Assembly (NCBI GenBank): GCA_019510305.1
Contig: JAEKKN010000025.1
Coordinates: 1-64,000, forward strand
Reading direction: 5' to 3'
From: Microbacterium sp.
GTDB taxonomy: Bacteria > Actinomycetota > Actinomycetes > Actinomycetales > Microbacteriaceae
Length of the DNA: 64,000 bases
Below are positions 34,105 to 43,182 of this stretch, piece after piece. Positions within the stretch are counted from its first letter, which is position 1; each line of letters begins with the position of its first letter. The notes under the pieces were generated by a model. It did no database searches. It saw nothing but the letters and a program-made list of their open reading frames with translations, and was not told where the DNA came from. The translations under genes were made by a program, and so were the position numbers.

Positions 34105-35616
34105 ATGACCCATGCCCAGATGACCATCGACCCCCATTTCGTCACGGGGCGGATCCAGAGACGACTCTTCGGGGGATTCGTCGAGCATCTTGGCCGGCAC
34201 ATCTACGACGGCATCTACGAGCCGGGGCATGAGACCGCCGATGCCGAGGGCTTCCGCCAGGATGTGATCGAACTCGTCCGCGAGCTCGGAGTGTCCACTA
34301 TCCGCTATCCCGGAGGCAACTTCGTCTCGGGCTTCCGCTGGGAGGATTCGGTCGGTCCACGTGATCAGCGCCCGCGCCGGCTCGACCTGGCTTGGCATTC
34401 CACGGAGACCAACGAGGTCGGTCTGCACGAGTTCTCGTCGTGGCTGGACAAGGTGGGCAGCGATCTCATGCTGGCGGTCAACCTGGGCACGCGCGGCACC
34501 CTGGAGGCTCTCGATCTGCTCGAGTACACGAACATCCGCGGCGGAACTGCATTGAGCGAGCGTCGTCGTGCGAACGGGCGTGATGAGCCGTTCGCAGTGG
34601 ACATGTGGTGTCTGGGCAACGAGATGGACGGCCCGTGGCAGCTGGGCCACCGCTCGGCCGACGACTACGGCAAGCTCGCGGCGCAGACGGCACAGGGCAT
34701 GCGCCAGATCGACCCGGATCTGAAGCTCGTCGTGTGCGGCTCCTCCGGCGCCCAGATGCCGACGTTCGGCGAGTGGGAACGGGTGGTCCTCACGCACACC
34801 TACGATGACGTCGACTACATCTCCTGCCACGCGTACTACGAGGAGAAGGACGGCGACATCGACTCCTTCCTCGCCTCGGGGGTGGACATGGATAGGTTCA
34901 TCGAGTCTGTGGTCGCCACCGCCGACCACGTAGGCGCCGTGCGGGGGAGCACGAAGCGCATCGACATCTCGTTCGACGAGTGGAACGTCTGGTACATCGA
35001 CCGGTATCACGGGGTCGACAAGGCCACAGGCATCGATAACTGGCCGGTGGCGCCGAGGATTCTCGAGGACAGCTACTCCGTGCTCGATGCCGTGGTGTTC
35101 GGCAGCCTGATGATCTCGTTGCTCAAGCATGCGGACCGGGTCACGAGCGCGTCTCTCGCGCAGCTGGTCAACGTGATCGCGCCGATCATGACCGAGCCCG
35201 GCGGGCCCGCGTGGCGGCAGACCACTTTCTACCCGTTCTCCATCACGTCGCGGCTTGCGCAGGGCGAGGCGCTCGAGCTGAAGCTCGATGCCCCGACCTA
35301 CCACACCGGTCGTTTCGGCGAGGTCCCGCTCGTGGACGCCGTCGCGACGCACGACTCTCAGACCGGTCGCAGCGCCGTGTTCCTCGTCAACCGGAGCGTG
35401 TCCGAGTCGATCACCGTCACCGTCGACGCGGCGGGTCTCGACGACGTGAGCATCCTGGAGACGCACACGCTCACCGACGTGGACATCCATGCGCGAAATA
35501 CGCTCGAGAACCGGGAGCGTGTCGCGCCTGCGTCGAACGACTCCGTGTCTCTTGCTGACGGCGTTCTCACGATCACGTTGCCGCCGGTGTCCTGGAGTGC
35601 CGTCTCGCTGGGCTGA
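34105..35616 (+). CDS. GH51 alpha-L-arabinofuranosidase (cytoplasmic)
   Basis: 503 residues, no signal peptide, normal length for intracellular GH51. N-terminus FGGFVEHLGRHIYDGIYEPGH and TIRYPGGNFVSGFRWEDSVGP are diagnostic. The acid/base is Glu173 in CLGNEMDGPWQ and the nucleophile Glu292 in SFDEWNVWY. It releases terminal alpha-L-arabinofuranose from oligosaccharides. Co-transcription with GH3 is likely; a terminator hairpin lies 13 bases after the stop. Confidence 0.95.
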   Translation: MTHAQMTIDPHFVTGRIQRRLFGGFVEHLGRHIYDGIYEPGHETADAEGFRQDVIELVRELGVSTIRYPGGNFVSGFRWEDSVGPRDQRPRRLDLAWHSTETNEVGLHEFSSWLDKVGSDLMLAVNLGTRGTLEALDLLEYTNIRGGTALSERRRANGRDEPFAVDMWCLGNEMDGPWQLGHRSADDYGKLAAQTAQGMRQIDPDLKLVVCGSSGAQMPTFGEWERVVLTHTYDDVDYISCHAYYEEKDGDIDSFLASGVDMDRFIESVVATADHVGAVRGSTKRIDISFDEWNVWYIDRYHGVDKATGIDNWPVAPRILEDSYSVLDAVVFGSLMISLLKHADRVTSASLAQLVNVIAPIMTEPGGPAWRQTTFYPFSITSRLAQGEALELKLDAPTYHTGRFGEVPLVDAVATHDSQTGRSAVFLVNRSVSESITVTVDAAGLDDVSILETHTLTDVDIHARNTLENRERVAPASNDSVSLADGVLTITLPPVSWSAVSLG

Positions 35617-35628
35617 ATCGCAGCGGAC

Positions 35629-35664
35629 ATGACGGGCACCGGCGGCTGCGCCGGTGCCCGTCAT
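35629..35664 (+). terminator. Terminator hairpin after GH3-GH51
   Basis: Perfect 16-bp arms (35629-35644 and 35649-35664) around a 4-base loop. Confidence 0.9.
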
Positions 35665-35715
35665 CGTGCGCGGTTCGCTGTTCAAGAATTCCAACGTCGT
35701 AATTGTTCTGGACGC

Positions 35716-35734
35716 GACCATGTCTCCTATGGTC
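35716..35734. promoter_or_regulatory. Inverted repeat over the -10 of the esterase gene
   Basis: GACCAT (35716-35721) and ATGGTC (35729-35734) are perfect inverted arms and overlap a TATGGT hexamer (35728-35733). The start codon is 114 bases downstream. Weak evidence; no regulator assigned. Confidence 0.35.
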
Positions 35735-35847
35735 ATATATCCACAGAAGGATTTGCGACGATGTAAATCATGTCGACGGATCCAACCGGCCGGCACCGTC
35801 TGTGTCGGCGAGACCGACGCTCCGGCGTCTGAAGGCGAGAGGAATCA

Positions 35848-38067
35848 ATGGCGATGGCAACTCGAACACGACCCGTTCCGGCGGGAAGACTGAGGCGCGG
35901 CCTCGTCGCGGCTCTAACCGCGGCAGCGTTGAGCTCGTGCACCCTGCTGGCGATGCAGCCCGCAACTGCGGCTGACATCTCGGGGGACAGCTGGGTCAGT
36001 CGGCCCGGCGACGACATCTACCGCTTCACCGTGCCGAACTCGGCCGTCCTGGAGGCAGTGGGCACGGCTCCTGCGACCCTGCGCGTCGAAGGGAACTTCG
36101 GGCCTGGACACGAATGGTCGCTGCTCAACCTGGATCGCAGCGGCGACAACTGGGTGGCCACACTCGGCCCGCTCGAGCCGGGGCTCTACTACTTCCAGTA
36201 CGAGGCGACGATCGCCGGCACCGAGGAGGAGATCAACTTCGGCAACCCGGCGGCGCCACAGGTCGTCACGGCTCAGCCTGAGCTGAGCACGTTCTTCGTC
36301 GCCGGCGAGGAATCGGACTGGATGGCGGAGGTCGCCGCCGGTGGGACCCTGTCCACACTGAACTACCACAGTGCCGTGACCGATTCCGACCGGGCGGCGC
36401 AGGTGTGGACACCGCCCGGATACGACGCGAACCGCGCCGAGCCGTACCCGGTCCTGTTCCTGCTCCCCGACGAAGGACAGTCCTACAAGGAGTGGACCGA
36501 ACTCGGCCGCGCAACCCAGATCCTCGACAATCTCGCCGCCGACGGCGCGATGGAACCGATGGTCGTCGTGATGGCCGATGGCGACACGGACAAGATCAAG
36601 CAGGAGCTGCTCAACGAACTCGCCCCCGCCGTCCGGTCCGAGTACAGAGTCTCCGCGGATGCGGCCGATCGGGCCGTCGCGGGTATCGGTCGCGGAGGCA
36701 CGCAGGCGCTCGACCTGCTGGTGTCGGATGCCGGCAAGTTCGGCAGCGTCGGTTCCTTCTCCGGGAGCTTCGAGGGGAAGATCAGCAAGGGCAAGGCGAA
36801 GCAGATCAACAGTCGGACCGATCTCGTCAGGCTCTACACCGGAAACGTCACCGACGACTCCTACAACGACAATGTCGCGCTGACGGCGAAGCTGGAAGGG
36901 GCCGGCGTCGAGTTCGAGTCGGACGGCTCCAACCCCGATCACGGCGACATCTGGGAGACATGGCAGGAAGCATTGCGCGACTTCGCGTCGCGGGTGTTCC
37001 GGGAAGACGCGGACCACGGGATGAGCGACGGCCATCTCGCGCTCGATGCCGAGCACACGCTGCCGGCGCCGGGCACGACTCCCACCCCGTGGGTCGAGGA
37101 GAACGGCGTGGTCTCGTTCGAGACGACGCAGTTCCCCGACGCGAAGAACGTCAACATCTGGGCGAACTGGGGGCCTTCGGGCAACTGGCTGCGCATCCCG
37201 ATGGTCCGTGAGGGTGACCGCTGGACGCTGACCCTCGGTGCGCTCGACGGCGGGTCGTATTACTACCGTCTCACCGGAGACCGGGTCAACGAGAAGGACT
37301 CGGGCAATCCGACGGTGGTGAACTCAGAGCCGACATGGAGCACCTTCTACATGGCGGGCGAAGGAGTGCGCGCCGAGTACACGAAGGACGTCGTACCCGA
37401 GCAGCGCGGTGCGGTGACGACGATGGACTACACCAGTACGGCGGCGGGCGCCACGCGCCAGGCCTACGTCTGGACTCCGCCCGGATACGACGCCGACCGG
37501 GCCGAGGCCTACCCCGTCCTGTACCTGCAGCACGGCGGCGGCCAGACCTGGAGCGACTGGATCCAAGTCGGACGCGCGGCCCAGATCCTCGACAACCACT
37601 ACGCCAACGGCACCATCGTTCCGATGGTCGTCGTCATGGCGAACGGCAACGGGGTCAACTTCCCGAACGAGATCACCCAGGCGATTGTGCCGACCGCTGA
37701 GGTCTCGTACAACGTCAGCTCCGACGGGGCCGATCGTGCAGTGGCGGGTCTGTCCATGGGCTCTGGCCACGCACTCAGCACGCTGTGGGCGCACCCGGGA
37801 GAGTTCGCCTACGTGGGCGCATTCTCCGCCTTCGGGAACGTGCCGTCCGATGCGGATGTGGCGGCGATCAACGAGGGTACGAAGCTCCTGTCGATCTACA
37901 CCGGCGACTTTCAGGACTTCACCTATCAGAACACTCTGTCGCTGGTCGGCTCGTTGAATGCTCGCGGTGTGAATCACGAGTTCAACACACCCATTCCGGG
38001 ACCGCACAGCTGGGATGTCTGGCAGAAGGCGATCATCGACTTCCTCCCGAAGCTGTTCACCGAGTGA
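35848..38067 (+). CDS. Secreted tandem esterase-D-like protein, first esterase domain inactive
   Basis: 739 residues with an export signal (LVAALTAAALSSCTLLAMQPATAA; a lipobox at Cys31 is possible). Two homologous halves follow, each a CBM48/E-set-like beta domain plus an esterase-D (PF00756) domain. The second half keeps the nucleophile Ser636 in GLSMG and the histidine in GPHSWDVW. The first half reads GIGRG at the same place, with Gly281 for Ser, so it should be catalytically dead although its histidine (NPDHGDIW) remains. Fold and context suggest a carbohydrate (feruloyl or acetyl) esterase acting with the arabinofuranosidases. It lacks the C-terminal RCVAGK module. AGAGGA is four bases before the ATG. 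Confidence 0.85.
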   Translation: MAMATRTRPVPAGRLRRGLVAALTAAALSSCTLLAMQPATAADISGDSWVSRPGDDIYRFTVPNSAVLEAVGTAPATLRVEGNFGPGHEWSLLNLDRSGDNWVATLGPLEPGLYYFQYEATIAGTEEEINFGNPAAPQVVTAQPELSTFFVAGEESDWMAEVAAGGTLSTLNYHSAVTDSDRAAQVWTPPGYDANRAEPYPVLFLLPDEGQSYKEWTELGRATQILDNLAADGAMEPMVVVMADGDTDKIKQELLNELAPAVRSEYRVSADAADRAVAGIGRGGTQALDLLVSDAGKFGSVGSFSGSFEGKISKGKAKQINSRTDLVRLYTGNVTDDSYNDNVALTAKLEGAGVEFESDGSNPDHGDIWETWQEALRDFASRVFREDADHGMSDGHLALDAEHTLPAPGTTPTPWVEENGVVSFETTQFPDAKNVNIWANWGPSGNWLRIPMVREGDRWTLTLGALDGGSYYYRLTGDRVNEKDSGNPTVVNSEPTWSTFYMAGEGVRAEYTKDVVPEQRGAVTTMDYTSTAAGATRQAYVWTPPGYDADRAEAYPVLYLQHGGGQTWSDWIQVGRAAQILDNHYANGTIVPMVVVMANGNGVNFPNEITQAIVPTAEVSYNVSSDGADRAVAGLSMGSGHALSTLWAHPGEFAYVGAFSAFGNVPSDADVAAINEGTKLLSIYTGDFQDFTYQNTLSLVGSLNARGVNHEFNTPIPGPHSWDVWQKAIIDFLPKLFTE

Positions 38068-38080
38068 GCGCAGAGCGCTG

Positions 38081-38122
38081 AAGAGATGGCCGGTCGGGGC
38101 GCGCCCCGACCGGCCATCTCTT
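38081..38122 (+). terminator. Terminator hairpin after the esterase gene
   Basis: Perfect 20-base complementary arms (38081-38100 and 38103-38122), giving about 19 bp with a 4-base loop, then TTT. The same stretch lies just before the leaderless promoter of the alditol oxidase gene. Confidence 0.9.
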
Positions 38123-38142
38123 TGCCTCGCTACGCTGACACC

Positions 38143-39420
38143 ATGGGCGACGAACGCAACTGGGCCGGCAACCTCCTCTATCGGGCCTCCTCGATCGAGC
38201 ATCCCGAGTCGATCGACGAGCTCCGCGGGCTGCTCACCGCGGGGGGCTCCGTGCGCGTGCTCGGCTCCCGGCACTGCTTCAACGACATCGCCGACACGAC
38301 CGGCTCGTTGATCGCCCTCGACCGGATGCCCCCGGTGATCGACATCTCGCCCGCTCGCGACTCGGTGCGCGTCTCCGGCGGGCTCCGCTACGGCGATATC
38401 GCCCCCGTGCTCGAGGAGCAGGGGCTGGCGCTCGCGAACCTCGCGTCTCTCCCGCACATCTCGGTCGCAGGTGCCGTGGCCACGGGAACGCACGGCTCCG
38501 GCGACGCCACCGGCTCGCTCGCGAGCGCGGTCCGCGCGGTGACGGTGATGACGGCATCCGGCGAAGTCCGCTCCCTCGCGCGGGGAGACGACGGCTTCGA
38601 CGGCGCGGTCGTGGCGCTCGGCGCTCTCGGCGCGGTGATCGACCTGACGCTCGACGTCGAGCCCAGCTACCAGCTCGCCCAGCACGTGTTCGAGCACCCG
38701 TCGTGGGACGCGATACTCCGTGACCTCGGCGCCGTCACGGGCGTCGGAACCAGCGTCAGCATCTTCTCGACCTGGCAGCGGACCGACGTCGCCGACCAGA
38801 TCTGGATCAAGCAGCGGGTGCCCGCCACGAGGGCGGATGCCGCGGAGCGACGCGCAGCGCGCGAGGCGCTCGCCGTGTCTCTCGGCGCTGCGCCGGCCGA
38901 GGGCAAACGGCATCCCATCATCGGAGTCGACCCCGAGGCCTGCACCGAGCAGGAGGGCGTCGCGGGCCCGTGGTTCCAACGGCTGCCGCACTTCAAACTC
39001 GAGTTCACCCCGTCGGCCGGGGCCGAGATCCAGAGCGAGTACCTGGTGCCGCGCCTCGATGCCGTGGCCGCCATCGAGGCCGTGCGTTCGCTCGCCGACC
39101 GCTTCGCGCCGCTGCTGCTCGTGAATGAGATCCGCACGGTGCGCGCAGACGATCTGTGGCTGAGCTCTTCCTATGGGACGGATGCCGTCGGCCTGCACTT
39201 CACGTGGAAGCCCGACGAGGCGGCGGTGCGCGAGCTGCTGCCGACCATCGAGGCCGCGCTGCCCGCATCCGCCCGTCCGCACTGGGGCAAGGTGTTCACG
39301 CTCGACGGCGCCGAGGTGCGCTCGCGCTACCCGCGATGGGACGACTTCGCGGCTCTCGTCGCGAAGCACGACCCCGAGCGGCGCCTCGTCAACGAGTACC
39401 TGGAGCGTCTCGGTCTCTGA
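38143..39420 (+). CDS. Alditol (xylitol) oxidase-like flavoprotein
   Basis: 425 residues from the ATG at 38143, six bases after TACGCT (38131-38136), so probably leaderless. VAO-type FAD-binding domain with VRVLGSRHCFNDIADT; His44 corresponds to the histidine that binds FAD covalently in Streptomyces AldO. ISVAGAVATGTHGSG is the second FAD contact, and the C-terminal HWGKVFTLDGAEVRSRYPRW is family-typical. It oxidises polyols such as xylitol or sorbitol to aldoses with formation of hydrogen peroxide. It ends 12 bases before a convergent gene. Confidence 0.88.
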   Translation: MGDERNWAGNLLYRASSIEHPESIDELRGLLTAGGSVRVLGSRHCFNDIADTTGSLIALDRMPPVIDISPARDSVRVSGGLRYGDIAPVLEEQGLALANLASLPHISVAGAVATGTHGSGDATGSLASAVRAVTVMTASGEVRSLARGDDGFDGAVVALGALGAVIDLTLDVEPSYQLAQHVFEHPSWDAILRDLGAVTGVGTSVSIFSTWQRTDVADQIWIKQRVPATRADAAERRAAREALAVSLGAAPAEGKRHPIIGVDPEACTEQEGVAGPWFQRLPHFKLEFTPSAGAEIQSEYLVPRLDAVAAIEAVRSLADRFAPLLLVNEIRTVRADDLWLSSSYGTDAVGLHFTWKPDEAAVRELLPTIEAALPASARPHWGKVFTLDGAEVRSRYPRWDDFAALVAKHDPERRLVNEYLERLGL

Positions 39421-39432
39421 GCGCATCCATCC

Positions 39433-40035
39433 TCAGACGCGCTCGAGTGGATTCGCGGCGAGCTTGTCGACGACCCCGCCGTCGAATAGGCGTCGGGCGT
39501 GGCTGTGCGGCTTGCGGCTCGCCTGGTCGCGCACCCCGGCGCCGAACTCCTCGGCGAGAGCGAGTCGCGGGTGCGCGTGGAGCACCTCGCGGCGAAAGTC
39601 GAGCGGGATCTCCGCATCTCGGCGCCCGGCGATGTCGAGGCCGGTAGCCGTCTCGAGCAGGTAGCCCTCGAGGTCGAACGCCGGGTCGACCTCGGGCCAG
39701 TTGTGCCTCACGATGACCTCGTTGATGCGGATGCGCCGCGCCGCCGGCCACCCGGCGCCCGCGGCCATCGCCTCGCCGACATGGCCGCCTGCTTCCTCAT
39801 AGCCCAGCACGTGGTTGTCGAACGCAGGCACGATCCCGATGTCGTGCAGCAGGGCCGCCGCATAGAGCAGCTCGTGATCGACGCCGCTGCGTCCTTCGAC
39901 GACCGCGAACGCCTCGGCCCACAGCCAGGACCGCACCCCGTGGTTGCGCAGCGCAGGGGAGTGGTATTCGTCCATCAGCTCGCGGGCTCCCCGAGCCGCA
40001 GGGGTGTCGGGCACGGCGAAGTCGGAGATGCGCAT
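39433..40035 (-). CDS. HD-domain metal-dependent hydrolase
   Basis: 200 residues from the ATG at 40035, which lies six bases after TACTCT (40047-40042) on its strand, a leaderless arrangement. HD-domain ligands: His in NHGVRSWLWAEAF, His-Asp in YAAALLHDIGIVP, and a later HVGEAMAAGAGW. The arrangement resembles cyanamide-hydratase-like HD proteins of unknown substrate. No link to the flanking sugar genes can be shown. Confidence 0.82.
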   Translation of the reverse strand: MRISDFAVPDTPAARGARELMDEYHSPALRNHGVRSWLWAEAFAVVEGRSGVDHELLYAAALLHDIGIVPAFDNHVLGYEEAGGHVGEAMAAGAGWPAARRIRINEVIVRHNWPEVDPAFDLEGYLLETATGLDIAGRRDAEIPLDFRREVLHAHPRLALAEEFGAGVRDQASRKPHSHARRLFDGGVVDKLAANPLERV

Positions 40036-40069
40036 GGGGCCAGAGTAGTGAACCGGCACTCGCCCGGAC

Positions 40070-40114
40070 CGCGTGAATGGTGACAAGATCCGGCGGAATG
40101 CCGCCATTCACGCG
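40070..40114. repeat. Inverted repeat in a 575-base intergenic region
   Basis: Perfect 11-bp arms CGCGTGAATGG (40070-40080) and its complement (40104-40114) enclose 23 bases, which include a short CGGCGG/CCGCC pairing. The 575-base gap 40036-40610 otherwise holds the promoter/operator at 40145, a tiny leader frame at 40274, and about 290 bases in which I see no structure. Confidence 0.6.
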
Positions 40115-40144
40115 ATTCCGGGTGCCTTCTCCTCTTGCAGCCTC

Positions 40145-40174
40145 TTGCACTCACCGAATTGTTCCCGGTAACAT
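40145..40174 (+). promoter_or_regulatory. Promoter with LacI-type operator for the CBM-GH43 gene
   Basis: TTGCAC (40145-40150), an 18-base spacer and TAACAT (40169-40174) form a good promoter. TGTTCCCGGTAACA (40160-40173), pattern TGTTnCCGGnAACA, overlaps the -10. The same core GTTnCCGGTAACA is at 58546-58558 before another GH43 gene, so both are probably under one LacI-type repressor. The predicted leader to the start codon at 40611 is about 430 bases. Confidence 0.65.
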
Positions 40175-40273
40175 CAGGCAGGCGGTAGGCGCGCGACGGC
40201 AGCTCGCGATCACGATCTCGGTGGTCGCATCGCGCGCACCGATTCCCTCGTACCTCAAGGAGGAGAGTGCACT

Positions 40274-40315
40274 ATGCGGTTTACGAAAACGATATCCATT
40301 CCCCGGGAACGGTGA
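40274..40315 (+). CDS. Possible 13-codon leader peptide
   Basis: A strong SD, AAGGAGGAG (40257-40265), sits eight bases before an ATG that opens MRFTKTISIPRER and then a stop. It lies in the long leader of the GH43 gene, which has its own SD 300 bases later. Either it is an attenuating or regulatory leader ORF, or the remnant of a lost gene. Real translation is unproven. Confidence 0.35.
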   Translation: MRFTKTISIPRER

Positions 40316-40610
40316 TTCCCTTGAACGCTGGGCCAGGTCGTCCCTGATCTGAACCGGGGCTGATCGACCCGAACGGTTCTCACGCTCGACAGCGGTGTCC
40401 GGCGTGCCCGCGTGCACGCCGAACGACGGCAGGTCGCGCACCCAGACCCACAAGGAGACCGACGACAGGACCGCGGTGATCCACCGCCGGCCGCGTCTCA
40501 GGTCGCACACGAAACACATCACGTCGCCCGAAGGCGGCATGCTCAGCGGCATCCGTCGATACCGCTGCTCGAGCGCGCCCTCGGCGACCCATGAAACAAG
40601 GAGTGAGCAC

Positions 40611-43079
40611 ATGACATCGCCACACACACGCGTCCCCCGGCATCGGGGGCGACCGGCATCCCGTACCGCAGCCCTGCTCGGAGTCGCGGCGCTCATCGCG
40701 TCGTCGGTCACCGCAGCCGGCGCCAGTGCCGCGTATGCCGACCCGGTCGGGAGCATCCGCACTGCAGCCGTGGCGGAGCCCCCGGCCGTGCCGGGGAACC
40801 TCCTGCCAGACGGCCGCTTCGTGTCCGACTCGGCCGGATGGACGAGCACCCGGGGCGGCACGCTCTCGCTGAGCGACGACGCGGCGAGCGGAGCACACTC
40901 GCTGCAGGTGGCCGCACGTCAGAACACGCAGTCCGGCCCGTTCGCGAACGTCTCCGGCAAGATCGAGGTCGGCGCGACGTACCGCATGACCGGGAAGCTG
41001 AAGTACAGCACCGGCGCGGCGACGCAGCAGTTCAACTTCACACTCTGCCCCACGAACTTCAACGGGTGCGCCGACTACGGTCACACCTTCACGCAGGGAG
41101 AATGGGGCACGTTCTCCCAGGAGTTCACAGCCGAGGCCAAGCACGCCGCCGCCGGCTGGTTCTTCATCGAGACGCCGTGGGGCTCGAACGCGCTGCAGGA
41201 CTTCGCGGTCGATGAGCTGTCGCTCGTGAAGATCGCGGACGCACCGGAGCAGCCGGCGTTCACGAGCCTCGAGAAGGTGCAGACCAAGCCCGTCGGGGAC
41301 CACAACCCGCTGGTCGGCCACAAGTTCGGCGCCGACCCGCACCACCTCATCTACAACGGTCGGCTCTACATCTACTCCACCGACGACACGCAGCAGTACG
41401 AGACGAACAGCAAGGACGCCAACGGTCTGCCGACGCAGTCCAACGGCTACGGGGCGATCACCCGGCTGAACGTGATGTCGACCAGCGACATGGTCAACTG
41501 GGTCGATCATGGGACGGTCCCGGTCTCGCGCGAAGGCGGAGCCGCGCCCTGGTCGCGCAACTCCTGGGCGCCGGCCGCGATCGAGAAGGACGGCAAGGTC
41601 TACCTCTACTTCTGCGACAACGGCAGCGGCACCGCCGTCGTCGTCGGCGGATCTCCGCTCGGACCGTGGACCGATCCTCTGGGCAAGAAGATCATCCCCG
41701 ACACCGTCTCGCCCGAGTACATCGCCGGCGGCGGCTTCCCCGCGGGCATGTGGCTGTTCGACCCCGAGGTGTTCATCGACGACGACGGCCAGGGCTACCT
41801 CTACTTCGGCGGCAACTCGCAGATCGGCACCGCGCCGAACGTGCAGGGGCCTCAGAATCCGAAGTCGACCCGCGTGGTCAAGCTGAAGGACGACATGGTC
41901 ACACTCGACGGCGACCCCGTGGAGATCGACGGCCCCGGCATGTTCGAGGCGTCGAGCATGTTCAAGCACGGCGACAAGTACTACTACTCGTACTCGTCGA
42001 ACTTCCAGGTGAACGAGGTGCCGGGTCAGTATCCGTCGCGTGGCGGGATCGCGTACATGATGACCGATGATCCGATGGATCTGTCGGCGTCGGCATATGC
42101 CGGAGTCGCGTTCCAGAACCAGGCCACATTCTTCGGAGCGGGCAACGGCGGCAACAACCATTCCGACATGTTCACCTACAAGGGCGAGACGTACTTCACC
42201 TACCACGCACAGACGCGCGGTGCGGCGTGGGCAGCGGCGCTCGGCACGCCGGGGGCCACGCAGGGCTACCGCTCGGTGCACATCGACAAGCTCGAGTTCA
42301 ACGCGGACGGCACGATCAAGCCGATCGTCGGCACCCGCGCAGGTGTCGCGCAGGTCGAGAGCTTCGACCCGTACCGCACCTTCGAAGCCGAGACGCTCGC
42401 CTGGCAGCTCGGGGTCAGCACGGCGAAGACGGATGCTCCGTCGGTCGAGTTCCCCGAGCACAACGGCGGCGGCAACATGGTGCTGTCTGGCGTGGACGAC
42501 GGCGACTTCGCCGGTCTCTCCGGGGTCGATTTCGGAGCGGGAGCTGCGACCGTGTCTGCACGGGTGAAGCCGCTGGTCGCCGGTGGCAGCATCCAGGTCC
42601 GTCTCGACGATGTCGACGGCCAGGTGGTCGCCGAGATCCCGGTCGACGGCACGGTGGGCGCGTGGACGACCGTGCAGGCGGACGTGACGGGAGCGACGGG
42701 GGAGCACGATGTGTTCTTCGTCTTCGCCGCGCCCGACGGCGCGGCTGCGGATGCCGACCTCGTCGAGGTCGACAACTGGGCGTTCGCGGCCGCACCCGCA
42801 GAGACGCTCGACCTCGTCGTGTCGACGGGTTCGCGCTGCGTGGCGGGCAAGGTTCAGCTGGTGGTGTCGGTGCGCAATGCGGATGCCGTGGCTGCAGAGG
42901 CGACGATCGAGACGCCGTTCGGCGAGAAGAAGGTCGCGCTCGCGGCAGGGGCGACCTCGTCGTCGTCGTTCGCGACGCGCTCGTCGGCGCTCGCCGCGGG
43001 GGAGGTGCAGGTGACAGGCGCCGCCGGTGACCTCGCCTACTCGGGCGCCACTGCGTATCTCGCCAGGAGCTGCGGCTGA
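40611..43079 (+). CDS. Secreted multidomain GH43 glycosidase (CBM4_9-like, GH43, CBM6-like, RCVAGK module)
   Basis: 822 residues from the ATG at 40611 (AAGGAG six bases upstream). Signal peptide to about residue 43 (ASAAYA). A CBM4_9-like beta-sandwich (about 60-215) begins NLLPDGRF. The five-bladed GH43 domain (about 225-565) has Asp242 in FGADPHHLIYNG, Asp384 in WLFDPEVFIDDDG and acid Glu446 in GMFEASSMFKHG. A CBM6-like domain (about 585-725) starts FEAETLAW. The C-terminus is the RCVAGK module (Cys743 to Cys821). Likely an arabinofuranosidase or xylosidase acting on arabinose-decorated plant polymers outside the cell. Single-gene unit with promoter, operator and terminator. Confidence 0.9.
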   Translation: MTSPHTRVPRHRGRPASRTAALLGVAALIASSVTAAGASAAYADPVGSIRTAAVAEPPAVPGNLLPDGRFVSDSAGWTSTRGGTLSLSDDAASGAHSLQVAARQNTQSGPFANVSGKIEVGATYRMTGKLKYSTGAATQQFNFTLCPTNFNGCADYGHTFTQGEWGTFSQEFTAEAKHAAAGWFFIETPWGSNALQDFAVDELSLVKIADAPEQPAFTSLEKVQTKPVGDHNPLVGHKFGADPHHLIYNGRLYIYSTDDTQQYETNSKDANGLPTQSNGYGAITRLNVMSTSDMVNWVDHGTVPVSREGGAAPWSRNSWAPAAIEKDGKVYLYFCDNGSGTAVVVGGSPLGPWTDPLGKKIIPDTVSPEYIAGGGFPAGMWLFDPEVFIDDDGQGYLYFGGNSQIGTAPNVQGPQNPKSTRVVKLKDDMVTLDGDPVEIDGPGMFEASSMFKHGDKYYYSYSSNFQVNEVPGQYPSRGGIAYMMTDDPMDLSASAYAGVAFQNQATFFGAGNGGNNHSDMFTYKGETYFTYHAQTRGAAWAAALGTPGATQGYRSVHIDKLEFNADGTIKPIVGTRAGVAQVESFDPYRTFEAETLAWQLGVSTAKTDAPSVEFPEHNGGGNMVLSGVDDGDFAGLSGVDFGAGAATVSARVKPLVAGGSIQVRLDDVDGQVVAEIPVDGTVGAWTTVQADVTGATGEHDVFFVFAAPDGAAADADLVEVDNWAFAAAPAETLDLVVSTGSRCVAGKVQLVVSVRNADAVAAEATIETPFGEKKVALAAGATSSSSFATRSSALAAGEVQVTGAAGDLAYSGATAYLARSCG

Positions 43080-43085
43080 CCTCCT

Positions 43086-43134
43086 GATCCGGGCGTGAGA
43101 CCCACGGAGCCCCCGTGGGTCTCACGCCCGGATC
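43086..43134 (+). terminator. Very strong terminator hairpin after CBM-GH43
   Basis: Perfect 22-bp arms (43086-43107 and 43113-43134) with a 5-base loop, seven bases after the stop. Confidence 0.92.
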
Positions 43135-43182
43135 GGGATCGCAGCCCCGCCCCGGCCCCGGTCCCGGGGCCTCGCGGTCGAT

